From Bacillota bacterium (GTDB lineage Bacteria > Bacillota > Clostridia > Acetivibrionales > Acetivibrionaceae): DNA of 64,000 nt. Position numbers and translations under genes: made by a program. Below the pieces are notes generated by a model. That model had not been told where the DNA came from and ran no database searches. It worked only from the letters and a program-made list of their open reading frames with translations. Shown here in pieces: positions 25,786-36,010 of the stretch. The DNA lies in assembly GCA_023421115.1 (NCBI GenBank), contig JAEZUI010000019.1, positions 1 to 64,000 of the forward strand, written 5' to 3'. Every line of letters starts with the position of its first letter. Within the stretch, counting starts at the first letter, position 1.

Positions 25786-28255
25786 GTTCATCCCCCTTTG
25801 TTCTCGTCATATATACAGCCATTTGAATTGCCGTTGCCAGCATCTTTCGTCCCTTTTCAGTTAAGGCATTTTTAAATATGCAATCCCTCATAGCATTATA
25901 CTGTTTCTTTTCAGTTTCGCTTTGTGTAAATTTGTTTTCCATTCGAGCAAGCATATATGCAAGTCTTGCTATAGAAATACCCGTACCTTCACGCCCTTCC
26001 TCAAGTATCAGGTTTAAAATCTTATAAAGTGCTGCCTTTCCCCAATTGTTATCAATTTTATCACAAAACCAATCAGTTATATTATCACGCAAGGCTTGTA
26101 CGTCTTTTAATTCCTGCCAGGAATATATGTGCCTGCAAATCTTTTTTACGTTATTTCCATCAGAAGCCGAGTATATTCTTTCAGTTCCAAAAAGCGAAAC
26201 ACTGTCTTTTCCATCTTTCCTTTTTGCGAAACTCTCCAATTCTCCAACTTCAGACGCCATTCTTGCTATCGGATAATCATGTTTGAAAAACCCTATTCCA
26301 GCTGAAAAACTCAAAGCATCACAAGAAAACCTTTTAAAATATTCCCTCATATCATCGGCAAAACAAATAATCTGATCCCAAGCACCCACAGCAAACAAAT
26401 CATCACCACCGGAATAGACTATAACAAGGCTATAGTCTGCTTCCATCGCAATATAATTTATAGCACTTTTGAAGAAATAACTTAGGCTTCTGGAAATTAC
26501 CGTATACCTGCCTAAAGTTTGAAGATTTTTGTTCTTACCTTCAGGTCTGAATCCATGGGAAAACAAATTTCCTAAATTATCAATATCTGCACGAAATACC
26601 CCAATTCTTTGAATTCCATCCGAATCCCTTGCAAGACTTTCAAATTCAACAGGTTTATTACTGTTTTTCTCCCCTCTAATCTTGCTATAGTCCCCAACCA
26701 TTATATTAGTGGAGGATTTAAGCCCAGCAATATATTTGTTTTTAGAGTACACTCGTATAACCTTTTCATCTTCAACACCTTTTTGGACATTTTCCAACAT
26801 ATCAATTTTCAAAACACATTGACTTCCATCGTAAGAGGGCAAACTCAAGCCTTCCTGTTCGCCTTTACAAACTTTGAAAACAAGCACCTCGTCACTTTCT
26901 GAACGTACAAGTTTGTCTCCTAATTTTATTAATTGATTACAGCTAATACACTCATATTGTTCTTCATTATTTTTAATCAACTTTGAAGAAACACCACATA
27001 TACGGCATTCCCTCTCTTCATTTACTGGTTTTTTAGGTGTAAATATTTGTTTTAATTGGTCTTGATCGTATCTAGACAGCTTGCCTTTAGAAATCATTTC
27101 TGAAACCTTTTTATATACAGGAGCCATTCCATCATTCTCATTCTCACTGTTATTCATAAGTTTTTCAGCACAAGCGGCATTCCAACCAAATTCAATATAC
27201 AAATTCACTGAAAACCTTTCAAGAAAAAAGTCATTTACTCTTTTCTTCATTGTCTTTATCACCCTTATGCTTTTCTCAATATTTGGCAAAAGGAGATAAA
27301 AACCTCCTCCCCCGGTATACAAAATATTAGAACGACTCAAAGACAAAGCATTAAGTATTTCATCAGCTATATATTCAGTCATTAACTCAAGATAAAAAGA
27401 CCTCCCTCTCAGTGACTTTAGTGCACCTTTAGAGGAAATAGTGTATATAAAATCCTGTATCCCTGAAATATCAGCACGCACTAATAAGAATATTTCTTCA
27501 TGTCTCAATTTCTTATTATTTTCAAAACAAAACTCTCTGTAATTTTTAATTTTATTCTCTTGAAAATAGTCATACATACAACTTGCAATACAAGCAGTAA
27601 GATTTGAATGATCGAATAATGATATATCTGATACTTCTTCGGTATTTGTACTTGAAGGTACAAATGACAATAAGCTTTCCATTATGTTTATTACTGAATT
27701 AACATACCCCGAATTTGAAAAATCTACGCCACCATCAGAAAGTTCTTTATTGAATTTTTCATAAATCTGTGCATATTCTGAAGTACTTACTCGAGAATTT
27801 TCAGCTTCCATTTCCGGAAGCATAATTTTAGTTTCCTGTTCAAATGTACCCTTAAAACTAAATGCTTTTTTAGTTTCTTCCTTCTTTTTTGAGGTCAACA
27901 CGACATTGAAAACAGACTCTAAAGCCCTGTCTTGGCGAAATTTCGCACCTCCGACTTCACTTCCTTCTGGATCATTTCTTCTGTCTGTACCAGCTGCAAT
28001 ATTATCGGCTTCATATATAATCCACGCATGACTATCATCATTTATGCTTGAATCCTTTAAATTCTTACCATGATGAAATCTGATACATTCAATCAATTCT
28101 CTTCTTATAGTTTTTTCTTTTGAAAAACTCTCTGCCCACTCCGCACCAGCTTGAGAATGATCTTTACCTTTTGATGACTTGCCTGCTCTTAATGCAACTT
28201 TACCTATATCATGCAACAAGGCACCAGCAATAAGAGACTCTTTCTCGATATCCAC
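25778..28255 (-). CDS. cas10: Cas10/Csm1, type III-A effector and cOA synthase
   Basis: The 825-residue signature subunit. An N-terminal HD nuclease domain (ALLHDIGKVALRAG; later IRFHHGKN) would cut DNA. Two Palm/cyclase domains follow. A zinc ribbon lies between them (CRICG and CISC). The second Palm carries YSGGDDLFAVG, an intact GGDD motif, so the protein should convert ATP to cyclic oligoadenylates on target binding and so switch on Csm6. The C-terminal helical D4 domain follows. The GTG start at 28255 has GGTGAT upstream. It heads the operon. Between it and the upstream relic leader (28426-28533) lie about 170 bases of 5' leader. Confidence 0.96.
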   Translation of the reverse strand: MDIEKESLIAGALLHDIGKVALRAGKSSKGKDHSQAGAEWAESFSKEKTIRRELIECIRFHHGKNLKDSSINDDSHAWIIYEADNIAAGTDRRNDPEGSEVGGAKFRQDRALESVFNVVLTSKKKEETKKAFSFKGTFEQETKIMLPEMEAENSRVSTSEYAQIYEKFNKELSDGGVDFSNSGYVNSVINIMESLLSFVPSSTNTEEVSDISLFDHSNLTACIASCMYDYFQENKIKNYREFCFENNKKLRHEEIFLLVRADISGIQDFIYTISSKGALKSLRGRSFYLELMTEYIADEILNALSLSRSNILYTGGGGFYLLLPNIEKSIRVIKTMKKRVNDFFLERFSVNLYIEFGWNAACAEKLMNNSENENDGMAPVYKKVSEMISKGKLSRYDQDQLKQIFTPKKPVNEERECRICGVSSKLIKNNEEQYECISCNQLIKLGDKLVRSESDEVLVFKVCKGEQEGLSLPSYDGSQCVLKIDMLENVQKGVEDEKVIRVYSKNKYIAGLKSSTNIMVGDYSKIRGEKNSNKPVEFESLARDSDGIQRIGVFRADIDNLGNLFSHGFRPEGKNKNLQTLGRYTVISRSLSYFFKSAINYIAMEADYSLVIVYSGGDDLFAVGAWDQIICFADDMREYFKRFSCDALSFSAGIGFFKHDYPIARMASEVGELESFAKRKDGKDSVSLFGTERIYSASDGNNVKKICRHIYSWQELKDVQALRDNITDWFCDKIDNNWGKAALYKILNLILEEGREGTGISIARLAYMLARMENKFTQSETEKKQYNAMRDCIFKNALTEKGRKMLATAIQMAVYMTRTKGDEHE

Positions 28256-28425
28256 ATTATCACCATCCCTTTATTCAGTTCATAATTAAAAATGGTACTT
28301 TTTTAAGACATGCTTCCTATTCCATGCTCAGCGGAAACAATTTTAATGGTCTTTTTATACATTATACTACTTGCTTTTACATAATTGCAACAAACAATGT
28401 AAAATGTATACTTTTTATTACATCA

Positions 28426-28533
28426 TTTTTCGTCCCCTTACGGGGTTTTATTTCTTATACACGCACCGTTTTCAGCCCAATAATATTGTGGCTTTCAAAG
28501 CTTGTTGCGGCACAACTCAACATATTTTCAAGT
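28426..28533 (-). promoter_or_regulatory. Relic leader plus one decayed CRISPR repeat upstream of cas10
   Basis: On the plus strand, 28426-28460 aligns with the array repeat: bases 6-20 of the repeat (CGTCCCCTTACGGGG) are exact, and the rest is degraded. Immediately beyond, 28461-28517 matches the array leader next to its first repeat (CGCACC, TTTTCAG, then CTTTCAAAGCTT, TTGCGGCACAA), and 28517-28533 matches 19933-19949. The spacing from leader to repeat is kept within one base. A TATTAT box sits where the leader has TATAAT. Minus-strand transcription from here would put a repeat-like hairpin in the 5' leader of the csm operon. The rest of 28256-28815 has no gene. Confidence 0.75.
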
Positions 28534-28760
28534 TTCTTAGAAAAAATACATATAAATTTATTCTCTTCCAAACTATTGTATGGCTAATATCACATATTTT
28601 ATTTCCGGCACTTGTGTACCAATACTCAAATTTCAATAAAACATTTATGTACTGTAAATATGATTAAACCTTTATATTATTATACTAATATTGCCTATCA
28701 AGTTTCAATGGCATACTTTAGTGCTAGATATATTTAAAATGCTATTGCTTAAAATATTAT

Positions 28761-28799
28761 AAAAAAATCACCTATCATGGAAGTATTCCCATGATAGGC
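28761..28799 (-). terminator. Intrinsic terminator of the FprA gene
   Basis: A perfect 10-base stem (CCTATCATGG, CCATGATAGG) is followed on the minus strand by TGATTTTTTT. It lies just past the FprA stop codon. Confidence 0.9.
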
Positions 28800-28815
28800 A
28801 TATTATGCTGATAAT

Positions 28816-30039
28816 TTATATTATCTTTTCTTTCAGCTTTCCAATCAACTGTAAAACTCCTTCTTCAATCTTATTGAGAACCTCAGCTTTTGGACAACCT
28901 TCGAATTCAACACCTTCAACAAAATCCCACTTCATTTTATTTCTCTCAATTATCTCTTTAAGCTCTTTTTCAGCTCCGCCTGACCATCCGTAAGAACCGA
29001 AATAAAAGGCTGCTTTTCCAGAAACTTTTTTCCTACCTACCTCTTCTAAGGCTGCTGCTACCGGTGGAAACATTTTGTATTCATAGGTAGGTGCAGCAAT
29101 TATTATACCCGCTGATCTGAAAACCGTAGCAAGCATTTCACTTTCACTTTCTAGGGGCATTTTAAGTTTATTTACTTTTATACCTTCTCTTTCTAAAACT
29201 TTTTCAGCAAAAGCAATTGCCTTTTCAGTCATGCCATACATTGAGCCCCACAATATGGAGATTTCTTTTTTCCCAGAACCCTCTGAATATTGGCAAAACC
29301 TTAAATAATCTTCAATTATCTTTTGTGGGTTTTGTCTGTATAAAGGTCCATGTCCGGGGGCTATGATATTTATATCAAGTTCTTTTGTCTTTTGTATCGA
29401 CTTTCGTACCATAGGCATAAATGTAGCCATAACATTTGAAAAATACCTTATACCTTCCACCTCAAAGAATTCAACTTCTTCAGCTGTCAGTTCATCATCA
29501 AAATAATGTTCGTCTATTTTACCAAACGCCCCATACATATCACAGGAAAATAGAGTTTTTGTATCCGACTCATAAGTGAGCATAGTGTCAGGCCAATGCA
29601 CATTTGGTGTAGGGTGGAAACTCAGTTTTTTTCCTTTACCCAAATCTAAGGTATCGCCTTCTTTAACAACTTTTATTCTTTCTTCATTGCCATAGAAGGA
29701 CGTTACTAATTTAGCGGCTTTATCTGTACATATTATCGTGAAATTATCATTAACCTTTTTAAAATTCTCAATCCATCCGGAATGATCCGGTTCCATATGG
29801 TTTACTATCAAATAGTCTATTTCCTTAGGATTCACATCAATTTCCTCAAGATTTTTATACAAAGTCTCCGGTATTCCATCCCAACCTATTACCCCATCTA
29901 TAATAGCGGTTTTATCTCCTTTAACAATATAAGAATTCAATGTAACTCCATTAGCTAAATCCCACATACCTTCAAAGAGAATATCTTCCACATTCATAGA
30001 TAACATGTGTATTCCATCTGCTATTTTTATTTTTTTCAT
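28816..30039 (-). CDS. fprA: FprA-type flavodiiron protein
   Basis: A 407-residue A-type flavoprotein that reduces oxygen (or NO) to water in anaerobes. The N-terminal beta-lactamase-like diiron domain keeps all ligands: HMEPDHSG (H-x-E-x-D-H), the His of PNVHWPDTM, the Asp of SCDMYGAFG, and the His in APGHGPLY. The C-terminal flavodoxin domain starts at ISILWGSMYGMTEKAI (phosphate loop) and includes APTYEYKMFPPV and FGSYGWSGGA. No rubredoxin domain is fused, so an outside donor is needed. GGAGG precedes the ATG. It is monocistronic, with a strong terminator. Confidence 0.95.
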   Translation of the reverse strand: MKKIKIADGIHMLSMNVEDILFEGMWDLANGVTLNSYIVKGDKTAIIDGVIGWDGIPETLYKNLEEIDVNPKEIDYLIVNHMEPDHSGWIENFKKVNDNFTIICTDKAAKLVTSFYGNEERIKVVKEGDTLDLGKGKKLSFHPTPNVHWPDTMLTYESDTKTLFSCDMYGAFGKIDEHYFDDELTAEEVEFFEVEGIRYFSNVMATFMPMVRKSIQKTKELDINIIAPGHGPLYRQNPQKIIEDYLRFCQYSEGSGKKEISILWGSMYGMTEKAIAFAEKVLEREGIKVNKLKMPLESESEMLATVFRSAGIIIAAPTYEYKMFPPVAAALEEVGRKKVSGKAAFYFGSYGWSGGAEKELKEIIERNKMKWDFVEGVEFEGCPKAEVLNKIEEGVLQLIGKLKEKII

Positions 30040-30172
30040 TGTGCTTCCTCCTTCGTATATACTTATTTATATAAAAAAAATTCTTCGTCACTTCTTTACT
30101 TTAAGTTCATTTCTAATAAAATTGCAACTACCACTTTTTAAATCCATCAAGCTATCTTCGGAAATGGTCTTA

Positions 30173-30760
30173 TCAAAATATTGTGCCGGTTTTCATAAGA
30201 TTATCTATAGTTCTCTGAATTTTTTCCTGTACTTTTTTGTACTCAATTTCCTTCCAGAATTTAAGAAGCAGTATAAACCTTGCATTGCCGGTTAATCTTA
30301 TTTTATCAATTAATAACAATATCATTCCCCTGTTCCGATCCTTCAACTCCTGAACAAAACTGTAGTCCTTGCCCTGCAACAGTTCTGTAAGTTTTTGCAA
30401 CAATTCCTCGGCAAAGGTTTCCCGCTCAATCTCCCATCCTATTTCTGAAAAAATAAGCATTGGAAGCCTATCCCTATATTCAATTTCAATGTAACCCTTC
30501 TTTATCATCCAATCAATCCGGTTAGTTATTTGTTGCAAGGTCAACTCCCTGTAATACCCATAGACTGGACATTGATCTAATCCATGCTCAAGTACCTTTT
30601 TATCTTTAGAACCTTTTAGGATTTTGGCAAGTATACTCCTTCCACCAGTTGCTATAATTTCATCAGTTGCACGAAGAATAGCTTTTATTTCTTCATCTGT
30701 TAGGTGACGTATATCACCGGTGTCAAGTTCATACCTCACTCTTTGTTTTTTTCTACCCAT
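30173..30760 (-). CDS. RQC-minor-1-type DNA-binding protein
   Basis: A 195-residue protein with a winged-helix RQC domain like that of RecQ helicases but without the helicase. The segments LTDEEIKAILRATDEIIATG, GGRSILAKILKGSKDKKV, CPVYGYYRELTLQQITNRID and MIKKGYIEIEYRDRLPML give the helix, recognition helix and wing of RQC. The C-terminal half is helical and basic and is not assigned. Stand-alone RQC proteins are predicted to bind DNA ends or structured DNA; their role is untested. It stands alone. Confidence 0.8.
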   Translation of the reverse strand: MGRKKQRVRYELDTGDIRHLTDEEIKAILRATDEIIATGGRSILAKILKGSKDKKVLEHGLDQCPVYGYYRELTLQQITNRIDWMIKKGYIEIEYRDRLPMLIFSEIGWEIERETFAEELLQKLTELLQGKDYSFVQELKDRNRGMILLLIDKIRLTGNARFILLLKFWKEIEYKKVQEKIQRTIDNLMKTGTIF

Positions 30761-31099
30761 GTTTACCCCTAATTTATCAATCTCTTTATTATTTATTATT
30801 AAAACTTACTTCATTAGCCTTTTGAAGTAGTTCTTATTAATACTGTAATACTTTTATTAATACAATCCCATATAATATGCTCATTATCGTTTCTATAAAG
30901 GAAGTTGCAAAAACAAAAAAAGACTATAGAAATATTCAAATAAATTAAACTGTTTTGATTTTAGCATATTACATTTATTCATTCAAATTTTTATTCTCTT
31001 TTGGATAGAATATGAACTTTGCTAATGTATGTTTATTGGTTTTGTTGTCAAACAATGTTGAAAGTTAAACGTTGTATAATATAATTGGAGATGATTTAG
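30761..31099. other. AT-rich gap
   Basis: No coding region, RNA gene or convincing terminator is visible. It lies between a minus-strand gene and a broken plus-strand gene. The last part (31070-31095, with GGAG at 31086) may hold the ribosome site of the broken DUF6688 gene. Confidence 0.4.
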
Positions 31100-31808
31100 G
31101 AACCAGAAGTTGCATATACACCTATCTCACATGAACATGGCGTAACGTTTATAGTTTTTGCTTTTTTTGCAATAGCAGGATACTTGACTCTGCGGATAAA
31201 AAAAGGCAAAACGTCACCTATTATAAGCCTTATATGTATTTGTGCAATTTATTTAGGAATGGCTTTAGGAATTTTATTTATACTACAACTGTCAAAGAAC
31301 TTTTTAAGTGAGGAAACTCTTTTACCCTTTGATATAGCTTATTTATCGCTATTACCATTAAACTACATACTCTGTTCCATCAGACTTTTGAGACAAATTA
31401 TTAGTATACAATCAAAAAATAAAAATGAGAATAAAATTGTTTATGAAAATAAATTTCTCAATTTCTGTCAGATGATACTTAACGAAAGTGAAAATTGGTA
31501 TACTGCTGCTTTTGTTATATTAATTCCAATGCTTGGCGTTTTACTTGTTATTCTTGTGTTGTTTGGCCAATCACCCGACTCAATTATTAAAGCATTTACA
31601 GAAACAAGTGACTGGACTTTATCACTAAAAGTATCTCCTCCTCCAATTTAATATAATGGTCATTATCTTTGTACTGTTGCGTTAAATGGCCACAAAAAGC
31701 TTGTAAAACCAACTAGAATGGTTCTTCCTATTTATACTTTACTTTGCCGATTCTAATCCCGAAAACAGAATAGCTATGCAGTATACGGGTAAAAAGTCAT
31801 TTCCATAA
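31100..31808 (+). pseudogene. Broken DUF6688-family membrane protein gene
   Basis: An open stretch from about 31100 reads PEVAYTPISHEHGVTF, then several membrane segments (SLICICAIYLGMALGILFIL, AFVILIPMLGVLLVILVLF), then SPDSIIKAFTETSDWTLS and a TAA at 31649. The frame continues after the stop with YNGHYLCTVALNGHKKLVKP, the expected DUF6688 sequence, and a frameshift near 31735 leads to NPENRIAMQYTGKKSFP. There is no ATG start. With a lost start, a nonsense codon and a frameshift it is a clear pseudogene. The intact family is a membrane protein of unknown function. Confidence 0.75.
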
Positions 31809-31857
31809 AAGAAACACTACCATCAGTAACCATAACATCGTCATTAAGTGCGAAAAA

Positions 31858-32742
31858 CTACACTTTTTTCTCACCTTTATTCAACTTTTCCTTCATTGGC
31901 TTAGAATAACTACTTGAAAGAGAATATTTATCTCTAAGTTCATTTACAGTCTTATATAAGGTGTTTTTGTATTCTTTGTCTGCACCGCCGGTTTTATATA
32001 ATTCCAGCAAATTACTATAAAGGTGCGGAAACTCCTTTTTAATAAAATCAAAAAACACTGTTCTTGTTTTTCCTCTTAAATATAAAGTCCCCGGTAAAAC
32101 ATAGTGAACACCGCTGTCCCTTGCACTACTAAAAAGCATATCAAAATTCTCAAAGCTATCTGTTAGATATGGAATTATGGGCATTACATGCAAACCCACA
32201 GAAGCATTTGTCTTTCTGAACTCTTTAAGCATTTTGAAACGTCTGCTTGATTCTACACCCCCAGGCTCAATAAGCCTTTTTAGCTCTTCATTAACTGTTG
32301 TAATTGTTGCAGCAACATTAATGTAGGTTATCTTAGAGAGTTCATCAACCAAATCATAATCTCTTAGAATCAAATCAGATTTAGTAGAAATAATGGCAGG
32401 AGTTTTGTACTTGATAAGCAATCTTAAGACCTCAGGCATTAATTTATAGTATTCCTCTGCCGGCTGGTAACTGTCAGTTACTCCACCGATATTTACAACT
32501 TCTCTTTTCCAATTAGGACTACTCAACTGTTTTTCAAGTTGTTCTACAATATTTGTTTTTACATGTATATCCCCAAAGTAATTGTCCGATGCTAAATAAT
32601 CATGGGTATAGATAGCATAACAATATTTACAGCCATGCTCACAGCCACGGTAAATGTTTAAATCAAAGCTATAGGGTATTCGCCGTTTAAGCTGGTTCAA
32701 TGCAATTTCACAATTAATTTCTTTATATTTTTTATGTTCCAT
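31858..32742 (-). CDS. SPL-family radical SAM protein
   Basis: A 294-residue radical SAM protein of the spore-photoproduct-lyase-like family (Rv2578c branch). IYRGCEHGCKYCYAIY carries the C-x3-C-x2-C cluster motif, and the SAM-binding region VNIGGVTDSYQPAE follows. The segments ISTKSDLILRD and VAATITTVNEELKRLIEPG are typical. Whether it repairs DNA or acts on another substrate is unclear; true SplB has an extra conserved Cys, which I do not see clearly here. It stands alone, converging on the broken DUF6688 gene. Confidence 0.85.
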   Translation of the reverse strand: MEHKKYKEINCEIALNQLKRRIPYSFDLNIYRGCEHGCKYCYAIYTHDYLASDNYFGDIHVKTNIVEQLEKQLSSPNWKREVVNIGGVTDSYQPAEEYYKLMPEVLRLLIKYKTPAIISTKSDLILRDYDLVDELSKITYINVAATITTVNEELKRLIEPGGVESSRRFKMLKEFRKTNASVGLHVMPIIPYLTDSFENFDMLFSSARDSGVHYVLPGTLYLRGKTRTVFFDFIKKEFPHLYSNLLELYKTGGADKEYKNTLYKTVNELRDKYSLSSSYSKPMKEKLNKGEKKV

Positions 32743-32805
32743 AATAAGTCCTCACTTTCTATAACTAAAGTACCTGCAACAACATGGTAACTCCTGCATT
32801 TCTAT

Positions 32806-35800
32806 TTAGCTTGCTATCCACCCAAAGCCCGTTATAGCTTGGTCGATAATATGTTCGTACACTACATTGCTCTTTTGGGTAAAAACATCCCTACCATAAG
32901 AATCGGGAAGATAGTCATTCAAAACAGTTATAATTTCGCTTTTGACCTTTTCCTTTGGCTGTGGGTCGTTGTGCCAGCCCACAACAAATAATTCCTCTTT
33001 CTTTTTAACAAGTGTATCATAAAGCATTTTTGCAGCAAGCTTTACCCTCTTTTCTTCAGCAGCAGTCAGCTTTTCCTTTCTGAGAAGATCAAAAATTTCA
33101 AGCTCCTCTTCTGATAAATCCTCTTTTATATGACGTTCTTCTTCCTCTTTCAACTTTTCCATAAACTTAATTAGTTTTTCAAAGAAGTCATCATTTGAAG
33201 CTCCCCCGGCATTATAATTATCTATGATGTTTTTGAACATTTCAGCAAAATTGCCTCTTGTAATATTTCGCTTTAGCATTTGTTCTAGCTTTTTTTCAAT
33301 ATGCTCACGAAGGTTTGCTATTTCAATGTTTTTATACTTGACCTTCTTGAACTGCTCTCTTAATTCATCAAAATTCAGTTTCGAAAGATCGATGGCTTTC
33401 GATGCCTTAACTATACCGTATGTTGCTTCTTGTTTTTCCGCTACAACGCTTTGGTCAAGCAGTAAATCAATCTTTTTGCGGGCCTCCTCCAATTTTTCCG
33501 GTCTGATCTTTCCCTCAATAATCCCTCGAAGGTATAAAATTGCTTCTTTGAGCGGATTATGCCAATCCATTTTAAAAATATCAGGGCGCAATGATTCATA
33601 TAGCATTTCAACGGTATTTGAATAAACCTTGAATTCATTTTTCCATTCATCATTCATTAAAATAGTGTTTGCGTACTTATCAAATAAATCCAGCTTCCTA
33701 AAGGTATCATAGGTCGTAATTAAAGCCTTTAAATCAACTCCTATTGAACTGCAAAAAACAGTTGTACTAGCTATTGCTTCATTTAAAAGTTCTACCAGCT
33801 TTTCAATATCCTTTACAGGCATATCTTCGCTATCAGAAGTAGCATAATCGGCAAGGGCACGTTTCATATACTTAAAGACATCCAGGTAATCTACAATAAT
33901 CCCGTTGTCCTTTCCAGGAAAAACCCTGTTTGCTCTTGCGATGGCCTGCATGAGCGTGTGCCCCTTCATCGGCTTATCAAGATACATAGTTGAAATGCTC
34001 GGTGCATCAAAACCTGTCAGCCACATAGAGCAAACAAAAACAAGTTGAAAGGGATGCTTTTCATTTTTGAAGTGATCCTCTATATCGAATCCATTATCAT
34101 CCACCGAATTCATTAAGTCCCTATGAATTTTTATTGACAACCCCTGATCGGCAAACTTCTTTTCTTCATTTTCCTCATGACTTATAACAACAGCCATCTG
34201 AACTCCACGCATATAGTCAACAATGCGTTTTAATTCAAGCCGCTTTTCTTCGTCTCTTTGGGCAGTTATCTCCCTATTTAGCTTTTTAATTTCCTCTTTC
34301 CAATAGTAAGATACTTTGTCATACATCTTAACCGCTGTAAACTTATCTACACATACAACCATACCTTTGCCAAGAAATCCTCTACGTGGGAAATGGTAAA
34401 CAATATCCTGTGCAATGGTTTCAAGCCTGTCGTCACGTTTTATTACTTCAAGCTCTTTTGCATAGTGGTTTTCAAGCCGTTTCTGTTCTTCGTCAGTCAA
34501 ATTGTCCTGCTCCAATATTTCACTAAAATCCGAAGCAAGATAATCATTCTTAAGCTCTACAGTAGGAACTCTCTTTGTATAATATAGCGGTACAGTCGCA
34601 CCATCCTCAATGGAAAGTGCAAAATTATATTCGCTCACGTAATCTCCAAACCATGAATTTGTCAGTCGTTTGCTGCCCAGAAGTGGTGTTCCTGTAAAGG
34701 CTATAAACTGGGCATTTGGAAGTCCTGTCCTCATGTTTTCGGCTAAATCTTTGTACTGTGTTCTGTGGGCTTCATCTACAATAACTATGATATCCTTCCT
34801 GTCTGACAACAATGGGTATTTCTTACCTTTTTCAAATCTGAATTTATGAATCAAGGTAAATAATATCGTCTTATTGGTTGTTAATTGCTCCCTCAATTTG
34901 GCACTGTTTGCAGGCCTGACTTCCTCATCCTCCGACATAAATTCTGTACGAAGGAAGTTTTTATATATCTGGTCATCTAAATCCTCACGATCTGTAACCA
35001 CCAAAAAGGTAAAGTTTCCTGAACATTTGTGCTTGATTTTCCGTGCAAGCATGACCATTGAGTAGCTTTTTCCACTACCCTGTGTATGCCAGAAAACACC
35101 CAATTTACCATCAAGTTTTTCTCGGTTCACAAAGGCGTCAAAGGCATTGTTAATGCCTAAGAATTGATGGTTCTTCGCAATAATTTTGGTACGTTTTCTA
35201 TCAAACAATATAAAGTTTTCTATATAATCTATTAAAGTTTCCTTTCTCAGCAGACCATTTATTAGGTATTCAAGGCTTATGGCAGCCTCTTTAATCTGCT
35301 CTCTATCGGGCTTTTCCTTTTCACTGTCAACTTTTAGCCATTCAAAAAAATGCTCATATCCTGCCTTAAAGCTACCAGCTCTTGTTTCCACTCCGTTTGA
35401 AAGCACACAAATCTGATTATAATTGAACAAGTACGGAATGTCCTTGAGATAGTCGGTCAAATTCTTATCATATGCGTTTTTTACCAGTATATTTGAATTT
35501 TTTAATTCTATGAAAACAAGGGGCAGACCATTTATAAATATAATCAAATCAGGTCTTCTCCAGTGAACCTCTCCTTTAATCCACATTTGGGAGGCAACAG
35601 TATAATTATTATTGAGGGGATTTATATAATCAATGATATTAAGAATATTGCTTTCCTTTTTGCCGTTTACTTCATAGTCGACTTTTATCCCTGTTCTGAG
35701 TAGTTGATAATTAGCATGGTTAACAGTCATCAAATCTCCGGCACTTGGGGTGTAACGTAGATTTTGGGCAACTACTTTAATTGTGTCCTCTGGAATAGCA

Positions 35801-35991
35801 GGGTTGATTTCACACAGCTTTTTAAAAAGTATGTCAAATAGCACCACCTGCTTTTTATTTTCCCTGCCTGTACCATCTGGAAGTGTCTCCTTATCAGCAG
35901 TATAACAGTTAATGGAGTCATATTTATTTACTTCCACAAGTTGCTTGATGGCAGCCTTTTCAATCATGTCCTCTGTGATGATTCTTGGCAT
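32806..35991 (-). CDS. hsdR: Type I restriction enzyme, R subunit
   Basis: The 1061-residue motor and nuclease subunit. The N-terminal PD-(D/E)xK nuclease has RRPDLIIFINGLPLVFIELK (Asp, then E-x-K). The helicase part has Walker A in WHTQGSGKSYSM, the DEAH-like box IVDEAHRTQ, FTGTPL (motif III), FVCSMWLTGFDAPS (motif V) and QAIARANR (motif VI). All motor motifs are intact, and the length fits the family. It is the last gene of the operon, 19 bases after the broken rhuM. With HsdM and HsdS it would cut unmodified foreign DNA after translocation. Confidence 0.96.
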   Translation of the reverse strand: MPRIITEDMIEKAAIKQLVEVNKYDSINCYTADKETLPDGTGRENKKQVVLFDILFKKLCEINPAIPEDTIKVVAQNLRYTPSAGDLMTVNHANYQLLRTGIKVDYEVNGKKESNILNIIDYINPLNNNYTVASQMWIKGEVHWRRPDLIIFINGLPLVFIELKNSNILVKNAYDKNLTDYLKDIPYLFNYNQICVLSNGVETRAGSFKAGYEHFFEWLKVDSEKEKPDREQIKEAAISLEYLINGLLRKETLIDYIENFILFDRKRTKIIAKNHQFLGINNAFDAFVNREKLDGKLGVFWHTQGSGKSYSMVMLARKIKHKCSGNFTFLVVTDREDLDDQIYKNFLRTEFMSEDEEVRPANSAKLREQLTTNKTILFTLIHKFRFEKGKKYPLLSDRKDIIVIVDEAHRTQYKDLAENMRTGLPNAQFIAFTGTPLLGSKRLTNSWFGDYVSEYNFALSIEDGATVPLYYTKRVPTVELKNDYLASDFSEILEQDNLTDEEQKRLENHYAKELEVIKRDDRLETIAQDIVYHFPRRGFLGKGMVVCVDKFTAVKMYDKVSYYWKEEIKKLNREITAQRDEEKRLELKRIVDYMRGVQMAVVISHEENEEKKFADQGLSIKIHRDLMNSVDDNGFDIEDHFKNEKHPFQLVFVCSMWLTGFDAPSISTMYLDKPMKGHTLMQAIARANRVFPGKDNGIIVDYLDVFKYMKRALADYATSDSEDMPVKDIEKLVELLNEAIASTTVFCSSIGVDLKALITTYDTFRKLDLFDKYANTILMNDEWKNEFKVYSNTVEMLYESLRPDIFKMDWHNPLKEAILYLRGIIEGKIRPEKLEEARKKIDLLLDQSVVAEKQEATYGIVKASKAIDLSKLNFDELREQFKKVKYKNIEIANLREHIEKKLEQMLKRNITRGNFAEMFKNIIDNYNAGGASNDDFFEKLIKFMEKLKEEEERHIKEDLSEEELEIFDLLRKEKLTAAEEKRVKLAAKMLYDTLVKKKEELFVVGWHNDPQPKEKVKSEIITVLNDYLPDSYGRDVFTQKSNVVYEHIIDQAITGFGWIAS

Positions 35992-36010
35992 TTGGATATA
36001 CCCCCAAAGT

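Noticed and set aside
28324..28667. Open frames across the relic leader upstream of cas10
   Set aside because: They have no ribosome site, low-complexity sequence and overlap a leader-repeat copy, so they are chance frames.
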